Both the position numbers and the translations under genes were made by a program. From Lagopus muta (taxonomy: Eukaryota; Chordata; Aves; Galliformes; Phasianidae): a DNA stretch of 64,000 nucleotides. Location: the NCBI RefSeq assembly GCF_023343835.1, contig NC_064439.1, positions 18,485,433 to 18,549,432 on the forward strand, read 5' to 3'. The notes under the pieces are model-generated. The model had not been told where the DNA came from. It was given only the letters and a program-made list of their open reading frames with translations, and made no database searches. Positions 47,299 to 62,242 of this stretch are shown piece by piece. Positions within the stretch are counted from its first letter, which is position 1. Each line of letters opens with the position of its first letter.

Positions 47299-50200
47299 AT
47301 TGAGTAGTTTACTTTGATGGTTCAAATGGAATCAGCCTTTTCATTTAAATTCTTTCAACCTTTGAATGCAAGGGTCTTAAGAGTTCAAAACCAATTTTCA
47401 TTAGTGTCTGTGGTGATGGCTTTAAAAATAGCTAAGGGACTGAGAAAATACATTTCTAGAGCAGATAAAACAGTTCCAGATTGTGACGGCTATAGGAAGG
47501 GAAAGTGCTTTACACAACTTGGATTTTTCAAAGCGACTAACATCTGGGAAGATGCAGATTTGAGATGACCATGTTGAAATTCTGCCAGAGAGAACAGTTT
47601 TCAGGACAGTAGGCCACAACTCTTTCATAATGTTAGCTAACACAAAACACTCACCTAAAACGGTTATTCCTCATTGAAAATTTCCCACTACTAACTATGC
47701 TAACACATTTTTCTCTATTCTGACTTCTGCTTGGAGGGAAGGCTGGAAGGTGTAGTAAGGTACGTAGAAACATTGCAGGAGAATAAGAGGAGAAACAAGG
47801 ATGGTAAATTACATCCTATATTTTCATTGCCACCTCAAAATAAAAATATTCTTCACTTTCTAATTCTAAAAAATAATATTTGATCTGATTTACTGTCCCT
47901 TTAATACTGCATTTTGATTGACTTCTAAACAGTAAGGATATATCATGCTGCTGAATGTCTGTACTGGGGGCCACAAAGCAGGCACAGCTATGACAGTATG
48001 CCAGAACTCACAGTGCTGTTGGGCAGCAGTCCTTACAGAAATCTTGGAGCACAGAGTTTTTCTTGGTGATCACTGTTAAGAAGATATAGTATGAAAGCAA
48101 CTGGTTTATTTTTCTCCTGTTCCACAATCTGGTTGACGTTGAGTCATCCAGAGCTAAATTCTGTTTGGCAGGTAATTTAAAACTGCAGGCCTTTCAATGC
48201 AACACCTTTCTAAAAAGTAGGAAGGTAGAATCTTGTTTTCTTTAATGGATGTCTTTTCCTAACAAGCAAACTTAGTCTATTCAAAGTTTGGAGACTTTTT
48301 TTTCTACCTAAGCTTGATTCAAACTGGCTTCAAAATTAAGGAGGATTGTTTGGCTATTGCTAAATAAAGGGGTCAGATTCTGTTTTCAGACTCACAGAAG
48401 TAAATCAAGAGTAATTCAACTAAATGCATCTGACTTATTCCAGATTTACACCAGTATAAATGAGAATTTGACCGGAGAGTACTCTAAAGAAGAAAATGAA
48501 AATCAATGGAAAACTAGTAGGGAAGAATAATTAGAAACAGTCTCAAATGGCAGCATATAAAAATGAGCTGAGTCTTAATCTCTTAAGATGCTGATTTTAA
48601 AATGAATTCCTGATTAATTTCTACTTTCTTGCTATGCTCTTACAATCCGATTTTACCATTTTCTACTAATCTTTTTTTTCCCATTTGCCTTTCTACATGA
48701 TGAAATGTGGTTAGTAGATGGATGTGTATCAGTTCTATTGATACAATGGGATACAACATAAATAGCAGCTAATAAAGAAATCAACATATTTGAAAGTCAT
48801 CTCCAAACATTTGTTGCAGTTTTATGTGGTTTCTCTTCATGCTCACTCTTATCATGGTGAGATTTTCCATTCCTACTGAAAGTCTGTTTAATTTCAACTC
48901 CTGTGGATGTCAGTGTTTTAAGTGGTTACTGATCTTAAAGCAATGACAAGTTAACAATTCATTGACTTGTCTATTGACCTCACAAAAATCTTTAGTGACA
49001 TTACAATTTTAATTGATAAAACCAAAAGCAATTTGATGCCAAGGGATAAATAGGTCCTTGAGTTACTGAAGTAGCTCAGGAAGAGCTTAATGCATTCTTG
49101 ATTTTCTCTGCAAAGCAAAGTAATAAGTGGACTAAAAAACCAAAACAAATAAAAAAACTCCATGACCTAAAAAAAACCCTAATGAAACAATAAATGAAAG
49201 AAAACAGGAAGAACAAAAGCTGTGTACTTAAACTAATTCCTTATTTTTTTCATCCAATTTAACAGGAAAAAATACGCTTCATTCTCTGGAATTAGAAAAT
49301 TAGAACTCAGAGGAAATCCTCCAAGCTGCTGCTGAAGAGCTGTAATTCCTGCTTCCTTTCAGTGTGCAATGAAGCAGGAAAACGGAAATAGGATTTTTCT
49401 CATAGCTTCCACGAGTTCACTTTTTTAAGCAAGTGAGCTAGAGGAAAGCAGTTGTGACTGAGACGTGTGCCTCAGTTTGCGTAAGACTAATTTATTATAT
49501 ACATTAAATAAAACCCTTAGATTCTACTGAAAATGATAAGAGAAAATGAAAAAAATAGTAGTCAATTGAAATTACCTTTCACACTGAAATTGAAATTTAC
49601 CTTTCACATTTCTTACATTACACCTATCCACACTACTGTTGGTGGCTGCAAAGTCAATATGACTTCCTATGGCAATTATTAAAGCTAGAAAAAGCACCTT
49701 CATGTAAATATTGGTGTAGGGGTAGAATGGACAGTCTCACTTCTGAGAGAAAAACTAAAGTGATTACACCTCAAAATACTAAAAGGTTGAAGCAGGAGTA
49801 TCTTCACACTGTTTTTTCATTGAAAGATCTCCAAGTTCATTCTCATGGTTGATCAGATTCTTCTTTTGATATCCTTTAACATGAGGGAAGATTGAGCCCT
49901 ATAGATCTGCTATTGTCCATTAAACAGCACAATTTCATTAATAGGTGATTAAAAAAAACAATGAAAAATTTTACAATAAGATTTAAAAATCTATATTAGA
50001 AAATAATACAATTAACTGAGTACACATAAGCAAGAGAGGAAGTCTACTTTGTACCTACCATAGGCAAATAGAGAGTAAACAACATACAAGATCAATACAG
50101 GACAGATATTGTCCAATACAGCTTTATCGGATTACTATATTTGAAAATTGATGACCCTCTTCTTCCTAAGGAACTGAGAGGTTTTGGTGCTAACATTATA

Positions 50201-50823
50201 TACTATCTCTAACATTTCTTATAGTTAAGCAACACTTTTCACTGGAGATGGTAATTCTTTAAAAGCAATTGCAATAATATGTTTTGTTAGCTGCAGTAAT
50301 TATGAACTGTTACCCTTCATTTAATACAGCTGCATAAAAGAGAATTTTCTGTCAGCAAAAGACAGAAAGAACTTAATATGTATTACATCTTTGAAATTCT
50401 TACATCTTATCCCATATTTTTTTCATTCCACCCTCATCCTAATTTTCATTCCATAAATAAAAAGGAACAAGCACAATTTTATACAGATCTGAAATGTCAG
50501 GAGAATGATAAAGAGAAAACGTTGTTAAAATCTGCCCTTTTGTCATCTCCCCACCCTTGTCACACACACACACACATGCTGCAAATCTTCTGTAAGATCA
50601 TTAAAAGTTCTGTTATGTGTAAAGTAACCAGAAAAGAAAGATACAGGGTGTTAGCACGTGGATCAACTCTTCGTTCTCATTCATCAGTAAACTTGAACTG
50701 TCAGTTTCATCAAAATACAGACATATTTTCTCCAAATGTAGCTTATGCAAGTACAAATACTTGACAGTGTGAGAAGCAAACTTAATTTTCCACTTACCAA
50801 TACAAAAGCTGAAGTTATTGAGT

Positions 50824-51066
50824 AGAATCATAGCAGTATAAAATCAGTTAGGCTGGAAAAGACACTAAGATTATCTAGTTCCTCCATGCCCGCTAACCAT
50901 GTTCCTCGCTGCCACATGGACGTGTTTCTTGAACACATCCAGGGACAGTGACTCCACCACTTTCCTGGGCTGCCTGTGCCAATGCATTATCATTCTTTTC
51001 CAAGAAGGAATTTTTTTTAATATCCAACCTGAACCTCCTCTGGCATAACTTAGGGCAATCACCTCT
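50824..51066 (-). mobile_element. CR1 LINE 3' end fragment
   Basis: The sequence runs GAATCATAGCAGTATAAAATC, GGCTGGAAAAGAC, ATCTAGTTCCTCCATGCCC, TCTTGAACACATCCAGGGAC, GTGACTCCACCACTTTCCTG and ATCCAACCTGAACCTCCTC. This is the reverse complement of the CR1 3' end. It lies in the last PLXDC2 intron in the same orientation as the gene. Confidence 0.9.
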
Positions 51067-52358
51067 TGAGTAGTTTTTAGGCTGAATGCTTTGATCCAAC
51101 TTTGTCTTCGCTATTATTTTCCTGTATTTCAAACCTTTTATATTTTCAGGACTATTTCACTGCTTCTTCTGAAGGTTTCATCTTACTTATACATTGATGT
51201 CCAATTCTTTACTTAATTCAAATGTATAAATGTATCAAAGTCTATTTAAAAGACTGTCATAAACACATCCTTAAGTCTGGAAGTGTGTAAATACAGAGCT
51301 ATCTAAATACTGGATTAATTGTTTGAACTCTGGACAAAGTGCAAAGACTATGAATTAAGAAAAAGGAGAAAAATATAGTAAAGTCTATTACTAATGTGTT
51401 AACCTGATGTCATCAAACTCTATTAGTACTCATCTGCTATTAATCTACCTGGCTATTCAAGCCTTTTACACTCTCAAGACAAGGAAAGTATGTTTATATT
51501 TATGAGAAATAATGTTTAAGTAGCTACTATTTATACACCAGTCTTTAGTCTCTACTACAAACATCTACTTTACCTGGCAAACTGCAGTCAGAAATGGAAG
51601 GTGCTTCAAATATATGAAACTGTATATCTAGAAATAAGATCAATTGCCTGAAACCACATTAATTTAACATTTTGAAGAAACTGTTCTGACAAAATAGATT
51701 GCTTTAGACGGTAAGATTCAGTAGTATCATTTACTAACTTAATTTTTTTTTTTCTTTTTGATAGAACTGCTTGTTTAAACTATCTCTCTGTGATTTAAAA
51801 TGCTTCTCAGTATAACAATGTTTCTGCAGCCTTAGGATCGTCTAAGTAGCAGGCTGCTGATGGAAAAGAAACAGAATGCCTTCTTCCTCCCCACCTTTGA
51901 CTTTTATTGTCAGTGTTGGCTATTTATTTTAGTACTTCTTCCCTGTCGCTGATTTAGGTTTCCCCTGCTGGTTCCTGCTGAGCTGGATAAGCTTTGGAAA
52001 AAATAACTTTGCTATCAGTACAAGGCAATGGCAGTGAGATCAATGGCAATATCCCAAATGGCACAAAGCTACATGACTTTGAATGAAGAGAAAAAATGAT
52101 TCTTCCTATCTTTTTTTTAATAATCATTCTCATGAAATTCAATTCAGCTCTAAATTCTGGACAAAACTGAATTGATGACTGTGTCAAGACTTATTCAAAC
52201 TAAAAGTACAATCCTAGTGAAATGCATACATATAATAAAAACAATGGGCCATATCCCAAAAGAAATCAGTAGAGCTGTGTGAGGTTCACCACTTATCTAA
52301 GGGAACTGAGAAGCTGAATCTTTGTAAAATTCTTTCTTTCCTTCCTTCATTCCTTCTA

Positions 52359-52365
52359 TTCCTTC

Positions 52366-52398
<33 letters not shown>

Positions 52399-52437
52399 TT
52401 CTCCCCCCCCCCCCCCCTTTTTTTTTCCCCTCCTTTC
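52359..52437. repeat. 79-base uninterrupted pyrimidine tract
   Basis: Only C and T occur: (CT)n, then (CTTT)n, then a run of about 15 C's and a T run. On the PLXDC2-sense (minus) strand this is a 79-base purine tract containing G-runs. Confidence 0.92.
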
Positions 52438-54208
52438 ATTTATTTGAAGAGATAGATTGTATTTGTGACTTTAATGTAGAAACCAGTAAATGGTGCATGG
52501 AGAACAGGGCTGGCTATTAAACAATGGCTGTTGTATGTGAAGTGCTGCTATGAGTAGAGATGAACAGCAGTGAGCCAGAAATGCCCATAAAATCTCTGAG
52601 CTCTGAAACACCCAGGTCAGTCTCAGGCTTTTTTTTTTTGGACTATTTCCTCCTCTATTACTCTATGTTTTTTTTTCTCTAAGCAGGGAAGGTAAGAACA
52701 GAAGGTCAAAATCTGAAGAAAATCTGGTGTAAGATCTGAGTGCTGGTGAATGTTTCCAGGCACTGCAAAACAATCCTCTATGCAGCTTTAATGTTAGAAA
52801 AATGCCTAACAGTGCTTTCCCAGACAACTTCAGGTATAGCTCAGGATTTGGGAACCATCCTCAAAAATATACTAATAGTTAGTCACATTAACATGAGGCT
52901 GATGGGTAAATGACATGAATTCAGAATGTTGGTTGGTCTTCATGCTAAAAAAACAGTCACGGGCTCATTTAGTTTTCTATTGGAGATACAATTCAACTAC
53001 ATCAGGAACAGTTGAGGTGCATCCCTCAGGCACTGATCATGCACTGTTAGCTGCTGAAAATCTGCAGCTGCTCATTCCTTCCTCTCCTCTCTGCAAGGTC
53101 ACCCCTCACCCAGCTCCATAGCTGTTTGTGTGGCCATTTGAAAAAAACACATTTGTGAAATTATCCAGCCTGAACATCCACAGTGATGTTAAATAACTAA
53201 AAGAGACATAGGTATGCACATGAATGTGTGAGCCTGTGAGGGTACATAAGCAGCTGAATTATTACAAAAAACCTCTGAAAAATCTTCAAGGAGGGTGGGA
53301 ACATGAAGGCAAAGGCAGTTAGTTGCATTTAAAATAGGATTTTGGTCAAAATTCATTCATACCCCCACAGCTTCAGAGTCTACACATCTGGAATGGTATT
53401 TCCTTTTATGCTGAATATAAGAGAAAGGCTTTTTGCCTGAGGTGAAGATGGTCCCAACTTGTATTGTTAGTTTAGACTCCTTAAAACTCACTAGTTGCAG
53501 AGAACTGCCACTGAGAATTTTATTCTTTTGCTGAGCCTTGCATATGCACGTTTGGCAACAGTATCTCTGTCTAGTTCGGATAAGATACTTGCAACATCTG
53601 ACACCTTGCACTCATACTGGGAAAAATTCTACAGAATTCTCAGCTATGGCCACATCATGTTGCCTCTGTCCTTCAAACAGAGCTAAGTTTCAAACATTAA
53701 AAGGACTTTGGATCAAAATACAAATAAGAAAGGTGAGAAAAATAGAAAAACTGTGCACATGAAAACTTATGTCAGGAGTGGCAACACTTTTGTCCACAGA
53801 AAACTGAGTGCAGACAGATAAAAGGAATCTTAGTATAAGAGTTTGCCTTATGCTTTGCCTTCTGATTTGATAACATTTTCTGGATTTTAATTGCAAAAAA
53901 TGCAAAATCAATAAAAAATCTAAAAGGAAAAAGATAACTGAAGAATAAGAAGGGAAGAAGTAAAAACTAAAAAAGAATCTAAAGCTGCTACCTGGTGTGC
54001 AACTTGGACAAAATTAGAGGAAATCCATCTGACAGCTGGCAATGACTTTACCTCTGTTTACATTCAGCTTTTAGAAATAGTCTGCATTCACTTGAACTTT
54101 GACTGGAACTCCCTTGCTTAAAAATTTGGTAATTCCTTCTGTCTCTATGCTGCCAGAGAAGATTCCAACTTAAAGAATGAAAAGCATGTTGAATAGGAGG
54201 ATAATTGA

Positions 54209-54700
54209 TCTGAAAGTAACACATTTTATTATGTTGAAGGATACGGTGGTATGGTAGTTGAGGCTGAATCTTCCCACCAGTATTCCATTATGTTTTGCTG
54301 CCCTGTAACAGATGGCAGCAGAGGGGCGTTCTGACAAAATGGCACCTGACATGGAAGTGCAGATGAAGCAAAGGTGTGTGATTGAATTCCTCCATGGAGA
54401 ACGAATTGCACCTGTTGACATTCATCAGCACTTAGTAAACATTTATGCAGACCAAACAGTGGATGTGAGCACAGTGAAATGGTGGATGGTGCATTTCAGC
54501 AGAAGCAACAGCAATGTGGAAGACATGTTCCAGATGGCCATGCAGATTTTTAAGACCATGTTATGCAGGCTCTTGTTCATTGTTGGTGAAAATGCACAGC
54601 TAGTGGTTATGACTATGTTGAAAAACATTGTTTTTCTTTTTTTTTTTTCAGTTAAGAATTTGCTCTATCAAATAACGTTATTACTTTTTACTCTTTCTAG
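54209..54700 (+). mobile_element. internally deleted mariner-like DNA transposon
   Basis: The element begins with a TCTGAAAGTAAC terminal-repeat-like word. A transposase N-terminal helix-turn-helix region is then readable in the plus frame from about 54312: KQRCVIEFLHGERIAPVDIH, then QTVDVSTVKWWMVHFS, as in mariner-family transposases of birds. After about codon 75 the frame jumps directly to sequence resembling the end of the transposase and the 3' flank (GCAGGCTCTTGTTCATTG..GGTGAAAATGCACAGCTAG..ACTATGTTGAAAAAC), so the catalytic DDD region is missing. The copy is non-autonomous. The right end is uncertain because the 3' terminal repeat could not be read clearly. Confidence 0.65.
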
Positions 54701-56243
54701 AAAAGTATTCAGGTCTTCAGATTGTATTGTTTTAAAGTGGCATACCTTTATGGACAAATTGAATAGTATTGGCACATGAGACCTTTCTAGCCCTTTTTAC
54801 AAATAATTATTTCATACCAGTGAGGAATGAATTCAACAGCTGCGAATAAAACCACTAGAGAAAACACTTCCTTCAGACTTTAGGGGTAAAAAAAAATAAT
54901 CATAGAATAATGTTACTCTAAGACAATAGTTTCTTCTGAAATAAATGACCTTTTCCTTGACTTTTGTGTATCGCTTAATTAAATCAATTAGTGCATTCAG
55001 GATTTCATTCAATGCTACTCAGAGGTGTCACAAGGGGTTGCACTTATCAGTACAAAGTTAAACAGTGCAGTCCATGCACTGGGAAATTTCTGTTAAGAAA
55101 AGGGCAAAAATGAGGGGCATCATAACTGGGATTTGGGTTGAACTATAGATAAACCTGAGTAAAATGGTTACTGAATATTGGGTGATAACTGGAGAGAACA
55201 CAAGAGAGAAACAGACTAAAAGCATATGATATGGGATTAATTCATTATACTTTTCCTTATTGAGTAATCACTCATGACTATAAACCAAATTAACTCAATA
55301 TTCTTCAAACAGCCCTTAAGCCAAAACCCAACAGAATATAACTGAAGATGATGTTACCTACAGAATCTTGGCAACATACTAGAATCTTTGGTAAAAAAAA
55401 TATTTTTCTGTTAGTAATTACACTAATGAATGGACACTATGTTTAATGTCAACTTAATATTGGGTAGGGATTACTCTATCAATAATTTAATTATAAATTA
55501 TTTCTTTAACATTAAACACAAATGGTGCAGGTTCTTTATTTGACTAAGCTTTATTCAAAACAGTGATGAGATAAAATGATTCATATCTTCATTTGTCTAG
55601 AAGACTTGATGCAGGACTACAGAATACTAATAACTTTTAGACAACTGTGTGTTTTCACTTCTTCCTGTATTCATTCTTTATTTTTTTTTCTCATTTTTTC
55701 AAAAATAGAAGAGTTAAGTATACTTTTCTTTTTTTTTCAAGAAGGCTACTTTACTTGCTAAAAGCCACTTTAGTTTTGACTTCAGAGATTGACTAATATC
55801 ATCTCAAGACTAAACTTAGTGGAATGGGTTTTATTCTATGGATGCTGTTCCCCAGTGGTTAAAGGTTACATTGAGCCTAGAATACAGATTAATAATTCAT
55901 TTTGACTTCTGTCACTATCACTGTATCTCAGCAACATATGTGTTATAATACAGCTTTAAAGATGAATCATCCTGTTCATGTTCACATCTGAGGTCAAATC
56001 ATGCTACTGTCACTAAAAATGAATGTCTCTATCTTTCCATATCTTTCTCATCCAGTCTTTTTCACAATCAATTCCTAGATATGTCACTATGATTTTCAGT
56101 GTTTCTGGAACTTCACATTAGAAAGTGTCCAAACTCTAAAAAGTAAGGACGTACTGCAGGTGAGTAGGTGAGTATTATGATCAGCCATTGCCTTCATTCA
56201 TGTTTAGAAAATCCATATTTATAAGGTAGAGGAACAGTGTTGG

Positions 56244-56266
56244 AAAAAAAAAAAAAAAAAAAAAAA
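56244..56266. repeat. poly(A), 23 bases
   Basis: An uninterrupted A-run in the PLXDC2 intron. Read in the transcript it is poly(U). Confidence 0.9.
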
Positions 56267-57043
56267 GTAAATATAAGCATTCACAGAGTGACTTTTTTTT
56301 AAGAAAAGAATTGCTATGGAAAATTTTATTTTCTCGTATTGTCATGTACAGAAGAATTGAGTTGAAAGTGTCAGAATCTGCAATTTAGATGTCTGCACCT
56401 AAGGTAGCTATCTATCTTTGAGGGAGAAAAATAGTAATTTGCCTAATTATTAAGGAAATGTCTCAAATACGTCAGATGAATCATAGTCTGTTTCTTTCTA
56501 TACTAACAAAAAGAGCAAAAGGAGATTATATTAGACTTAGATGTTAAAATCATGTGAAAAGAGTCCTTCCCATACTCTGATGTAAAGTGTTTAAAAAATG
56601 TCTACAAATGAATGTACAGAATATATATATAAGTCTGCTAACAGACTTTCAAATACATACACAAGTTCAGTCAACACTTTCTGACAATGAAATGAATACA
56701 TTTTAATCCTTTTCCAAAGGAAAATAATAGAAAATCTCTATGTTCCAAAAGCAAATGTCAATGCACATGGAAGCTAATGAAAAAATATACTGAGGAAAAG
56801 GAAATATATGAGAGGTGATATATGAGATGTATCTTTTGTGAATGACCTGTTTTAAAACAGAACAAGTGAAAGCAATAACAGTTAAAGAAGAAGCAAAGTG
56901 ACATACTAAGTATGAAATAGCAGTGTCTGCTAGGTAGGCAGATCCATTTCTTCAAATCTTATACTAGGAATTGAAGAACATTTTCTAGATTTAGTTAAGA
57001 AAAAAGATCTATTCTGAAGACTCCAAATAATGACACAGTGTTA

Positions 57044-57256
<213 letters not shown>

Positions 57257-59891
57257 TTATCCATTCCATTCCACATCTGGTAACTGAACATTTGCTTTTT
57301 CGTTATTACATGTCTTGCTTTCCAGATCCCATTTTGGAAAATGATGCTAGGTGCTCTTTCCCATACAACTGAACAATCCTATAATCTTAATGAACAGACA
57401 TTTCCAAACATTTTACTATTTTTGATTCAATAAACAAAATTAATATAGTTTCATTTGAACATAATCTGGACATTCAGAAGTTCCTAATTACCTTCATAAT
57501 GAATTTTGCTTTGATTTTCTCATAAAATCATTGCAATTGCCCTATGGATGAGTACCAACTGAATACATTGAGTATTGCATTTTATTCTAGTTTTTAAAGC
57601 TTCAAGTTGAGAGATGGCACAAATCTCTATGAGGTCTAGATAATAAACATTCTGAAAGGCCGATTCACTAGCTTAGAGAGGGGTTTTGAACCACCCTGTG
57701 CAACTAAATCAAACTGCCAAAACTGTTAACAGATGGACGTTAAATGACCCTGCAACATTTTAACCTTGGTCTGAATGGAACATACATCCAAGAATTACAG
57801 AAGACCATTCATACAGAAGCCTGATTCAAAGATATTGTTCATGCTATGCTCCTTCCATGAAAAAAAAGTGCTGCTCTATCACAAAAGCAACTTGTCAACT
57901 CTGCCTTCAAATTGGTGACTGTAAATCTTTTAATAGCACTGTAATCTCTGTGAAAAAGTCTCCCAATAAATTAGACAAGATTCACTCATGACTGGACGTG
58001 ATTTCTACTTTTGGTGCGCACAAGCCCAAAGATTCCCACTGCTTTCTGCTTTTCTGCCAATCCTAGAATCACCTCCATGATATACTCCATACAGAACTTG
58101 TCTCTGATCTCACTTATATGCATTTCTTTTTCAATTCCATTTTTAAATTTCCTCTCACAGTGTTTGCTTGCCAAGCGGACTATAGTGAAAGTGGTTGATT
58201 TTTATAGTCATCCTTTTGGTTGTACCACTTCCCTGAACTATTTGTTTGGTTGTATTAGAACGTCGCAGTCTGTGAGGTCTGTGGTCATCTACCTTTGATT
58301 TGCTCTCAGAAAGCAGCCATTGAATTATGAGTATTGCTTCAAACAATTACAATGCTAATACAATTGGTAACAACCACAACAATACTTGTGCATGGTCTTT
58401 CACTGTTCATAAGATGGTGAGCAAAATACTCCATACTAAGATTAAAAAAAATGAACTGGAAAATAATAAGAGTATCTCCTGATACTAACACAACATTAAA
58501 TGCTTCCTATGAGGGGCAGTAAAAGAAAATAGGAAGTGCTAACCACATTGAGGTTAACTGTAACAGTTCAAGCATCCCATGGAAGGCCTGCATAGCTGGT
58601 TCCACAAATGACTTCATGGCATCATTACAGCAATAGGGAAAAAAGGAAGATGCAAAGGAAGATGCATTATCTTAGCCACAAGCTGTTTCTAACTATTACA
58701 TGGAAATATTTCATTGTAAGAATAACTTATTCCTGTAAGTTTCCCAGTGTCAGCCTTATTTGATTTTTTTTTTATTTAAATAGAACAGACAATGAAAATT
58801 TTTAACCCATTCTTTGATATTGTAGTGAAATAAGGGAGATAATGTCCATAATGTAGATCTTTGAGCATTTCCAAATGCATTCATTGTCAAATGCTACTTA
58901 GAACAATTCATGATGGTAGCCTTCATGGAGGAAGATAGAAGAAAGGTGATACTGAAAAAGATGGCTCTAACTTTCAAACAGCAGAGTTCTTTACTCAGCA
59001 TTGCCAGTAATAATTTACTAAATAGCTACTCACTTCCAGCTGAGTATAGCTGGTGTATAAAACTCTAGAATTAATTTGTGCACCGCAACTATATTTATTA
59101 CTTTTACATATGTTTCAAATGGCAAAGCAAACACAGGTTAAGCAACTGAAAGACCATCTGGGAAGGCCTGCTTTATTGTACATGCTTTGGGTTGGGTTAT
59201 TAATTCCCAGTGATGAGAAGCTATTTGTTGTGTGAATCACCCCACAGAGAAGTAACAATTTCCCATAAGGAACAGGTAATTCCTAGCTTGTCTTTCTCAT
59301 AATTGGCTGACAACTTCATACTCTTCTACTCAACTCTTCAGTGCCACATTGGTGAATCATAAACTATTACTTGAACACATTTCCAGGCCAATTTACACAA
59401 AATGAATAATTTGTATTGTTACTACGTTATGGTTGAAAGCAGAACATCATATTCTGCATATTAAAAAATGCTAGATTTCAGCAAAGATACTGACCACTTT
59501 ATAAAGGCCATTAAATTAATCTGCTTTGATTTATTATTTTCTCAGTATTTAGCATACAGATTTGCAAGTAAAAATGCTGTCACTTCACAGTAGAACAGGT
59601 GACGTTATGCTGCCTAGTCTAGGGTAGTGTACTGTGTGAACATCACTGCAGTGATCAGAATGGCAAACATGAAAACAAATGAAATAGATTCTGAAATAAC
59701 AACAGGGGTAAGTAACTTGTAATTTCCATAATCGAAATTCAGTTCATTGACCCCAGGGCTATAATACTCATGAGAAATTGATTTCACTGTCTTTGCACAG
59801 AGACAATAAACAATGTTGTCAACTTTGAGAACACTCCCTGCTTGGAAATAAACTGACAGCTCTTTTAAAGAGCTACCAAGGGAAATAGCTG

Positions 59892-59943
59892 AAAAAAAAA
59901 AAAGAAAAAAAAAAAAAAAAGAAAAAAGAAAAAAGAAAAAAAA
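59892..59943. repeat. (A)nG-rich simple repeat
   Basis: A-runs are interrupted by single G's every five to seventeen bases, forming a purine-only tract of about 52 bases. Confidence 0.9.
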
Positions 59944-62220
59944 GGGCTTAGAAACTTTTTCACGTGCAGAAGTATTTATAAGCTTTTCAAAACACATCTG
60001 CTGTTCCAGGTAAGGCTAAACCCATAGGAGGATATTTGTCTTTTGAACATTTTTTCCCCAAAACAGCTTTCTCAGTGGAATTTTCCCCAAATTTTCATTT
60101 TCCTGTGCTCAGGAAAGTTGTTACATACAATATACTCTATTTACAACTCCTCCCCAAATTCTTTAATGTATAAACCTTTTAAGCAGAAAGAACATGTTAA
60201 CATCTGCATGGTTACTCTGTTTCTCACTAGGTTCTGAGTAGCAGTACAGAAAGAGTAAGTTTTTTTTCCCAAGATACACAATGCAAACATGAAATAACTG
60301 CTCTCCTGCTTGAATGCTGTCTAAAAAGAAAGTAAAAACAATAGGAGCATTTTGATTGTATGGCAAACACACTGGGACTGTCATTTTTGCTTTTATATTA
60401 CTGTGTTATGTCTCTAGTTACAGTTGAGTTAGATTTTTTTGGTGCAGTAAAAGCAAAAACCTCAAGAAATTATCACATGTAAATGTCTTGTCCTGTTCCA
60501 TGGTCACTATGATGCTGACTTTACCATGAACAAAGGTGTGTACAAACTGAGACAGAGCATTTGTAAACATGTTACAGATACTTTCTCACCACTGGTATAG
60601 CATAATAACAATTGGGGTCTACAAAAATAATGAAATACAATATGTTCTCTTATTCAAGCCCAAGGTTCACACAAGGTTGCCACTGTAACAGTTTTATATA
60701 CAAGAAAAAGAGCAAGACCTGTGATACATATATATATGTCTGCCATGATATGAGATAGAAAAGTAGCAACTTACCAGAGATTTACATCTCTGATTGTGTG
60801 AGCAGAGATAAGAAACATTTTTATTGGAAAAGGAAGAAAACTATGTGAAGTTCTATTGCTTTTTCGGATCTTTCCTTTAGACAAAATAACATCGATTCAA
60901 GGGCAAATAATGGATAGTAATATAAAAATGAACTTTTTTGCATGCCAGGAATTTGGAAATAAAGTTTCACCATTTTCCTCCATGTTGTCCCTTCTCACTC
61001 TTGTATTTTGATCAGAAAGCTAAAAATTCCAATCTAATTGCTTAGATGCACATGCACCTTTAAGGGGCATCATGTAATATCTTATTTGATCCTCCTGACT
61101 GACACAGGTACACTAGCAAAGTCAAATATATAGGGTATAAATGCCCTAAGCAGCAGTGATCAGCCTGAAGGAAGTCATTCAGTCCTGTTTTTCCATGAAG
61201 AAAACTGAGATCTTCTCCCCTCTTTTTACCAAATGTATGAATTTTCATGGTAAATCCTTGAATTTGTCACAAAGAGATAAAGAATGGACACTGATTTATT
61301 ACAAGATGAGCATTTGCTGTTATGTCATGTGGCAGAATTGGACAAATTCTAAATGTTCAGCACAAAACATGATTTTTTTTTTTTTTTTTTGCTGTCAGGT
61401 CAGATGAATATGAAACTATCACATGCATATGTGAATATACATGCAGCCCTATCGGCAGCTTGCCTGGCATGAACTTAGTCTTGTGGTGAAATAGCTTGGA
61501 TAACTACCAGCCCAGTGAAACATTCCAACAGATGAAATGGTGCCAGACTGGAAAAGCCTGCTGGTTCAAGTATAACCACATCTACAGTACTTACGCACTC
61601 TTATGCATAATACTCATGAGTGTGCACTACATAGATTAAAAATTAGAGAAGCTCAATTTTTTTGCTAATTATTATTATTTTTCTTTTTAAGGCAAACATG
61701 CCATCTTTTAAACTGTTTAGTTGTTAACATTGAAATACTCTTGCATTCCACAATTTTTATGTTAGGTAATGAACATTTAGGGTAGATTTATGCCATGCTT
61801 CTAATACTAATACAAGAGTAGTATCCCATAAACACTAGCTTAGGAATGTCAGATGTGCTTATATATAACATTAATAACCCTTACCACATGTAACTATGAT
61901 ATTAAAGCTTAAAGTGGTAGATTATATTTCTATAGAGCTCACAAATTGTCAATACCTGGTGACAGAATCTCAAATTAGGTGGAATTAAGAACAGTATGCT
62001 TGGATATGCTTCTAATTGAAATATTTCACTTGATTCACAGTAATCACCTTGAATTGCAACTATGTGAAAACTCTCATGCCACTGAAATGTGAAAGGGGAT
62101 CTTTTTGCACCAATACTTCAAGAGATTCCAACTGCAGTATTATTATAGGATCACAGAAACTTGATGATCCTGAAAGAATGTGTTCTTTAGGTTACTTAAA
62201 GCTTTTGAAAAACACACTGC

Positions 62221-62242
62221 TTTTTTTTTTTTTTTTTTTTTT
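62221..62242. repeat. poly(T), 22 bases
   Basis: An uninterrupted T-run in the intron. Confidence 0.9.

Noticed and set aside
60770-60830. Possible micro-exon with CTCTG|GTAAG donor on the minus strand
   Set aside because: The donor looks good, but the implied exon would be about 15 bases and does not match any PLXDC2 segment I know.
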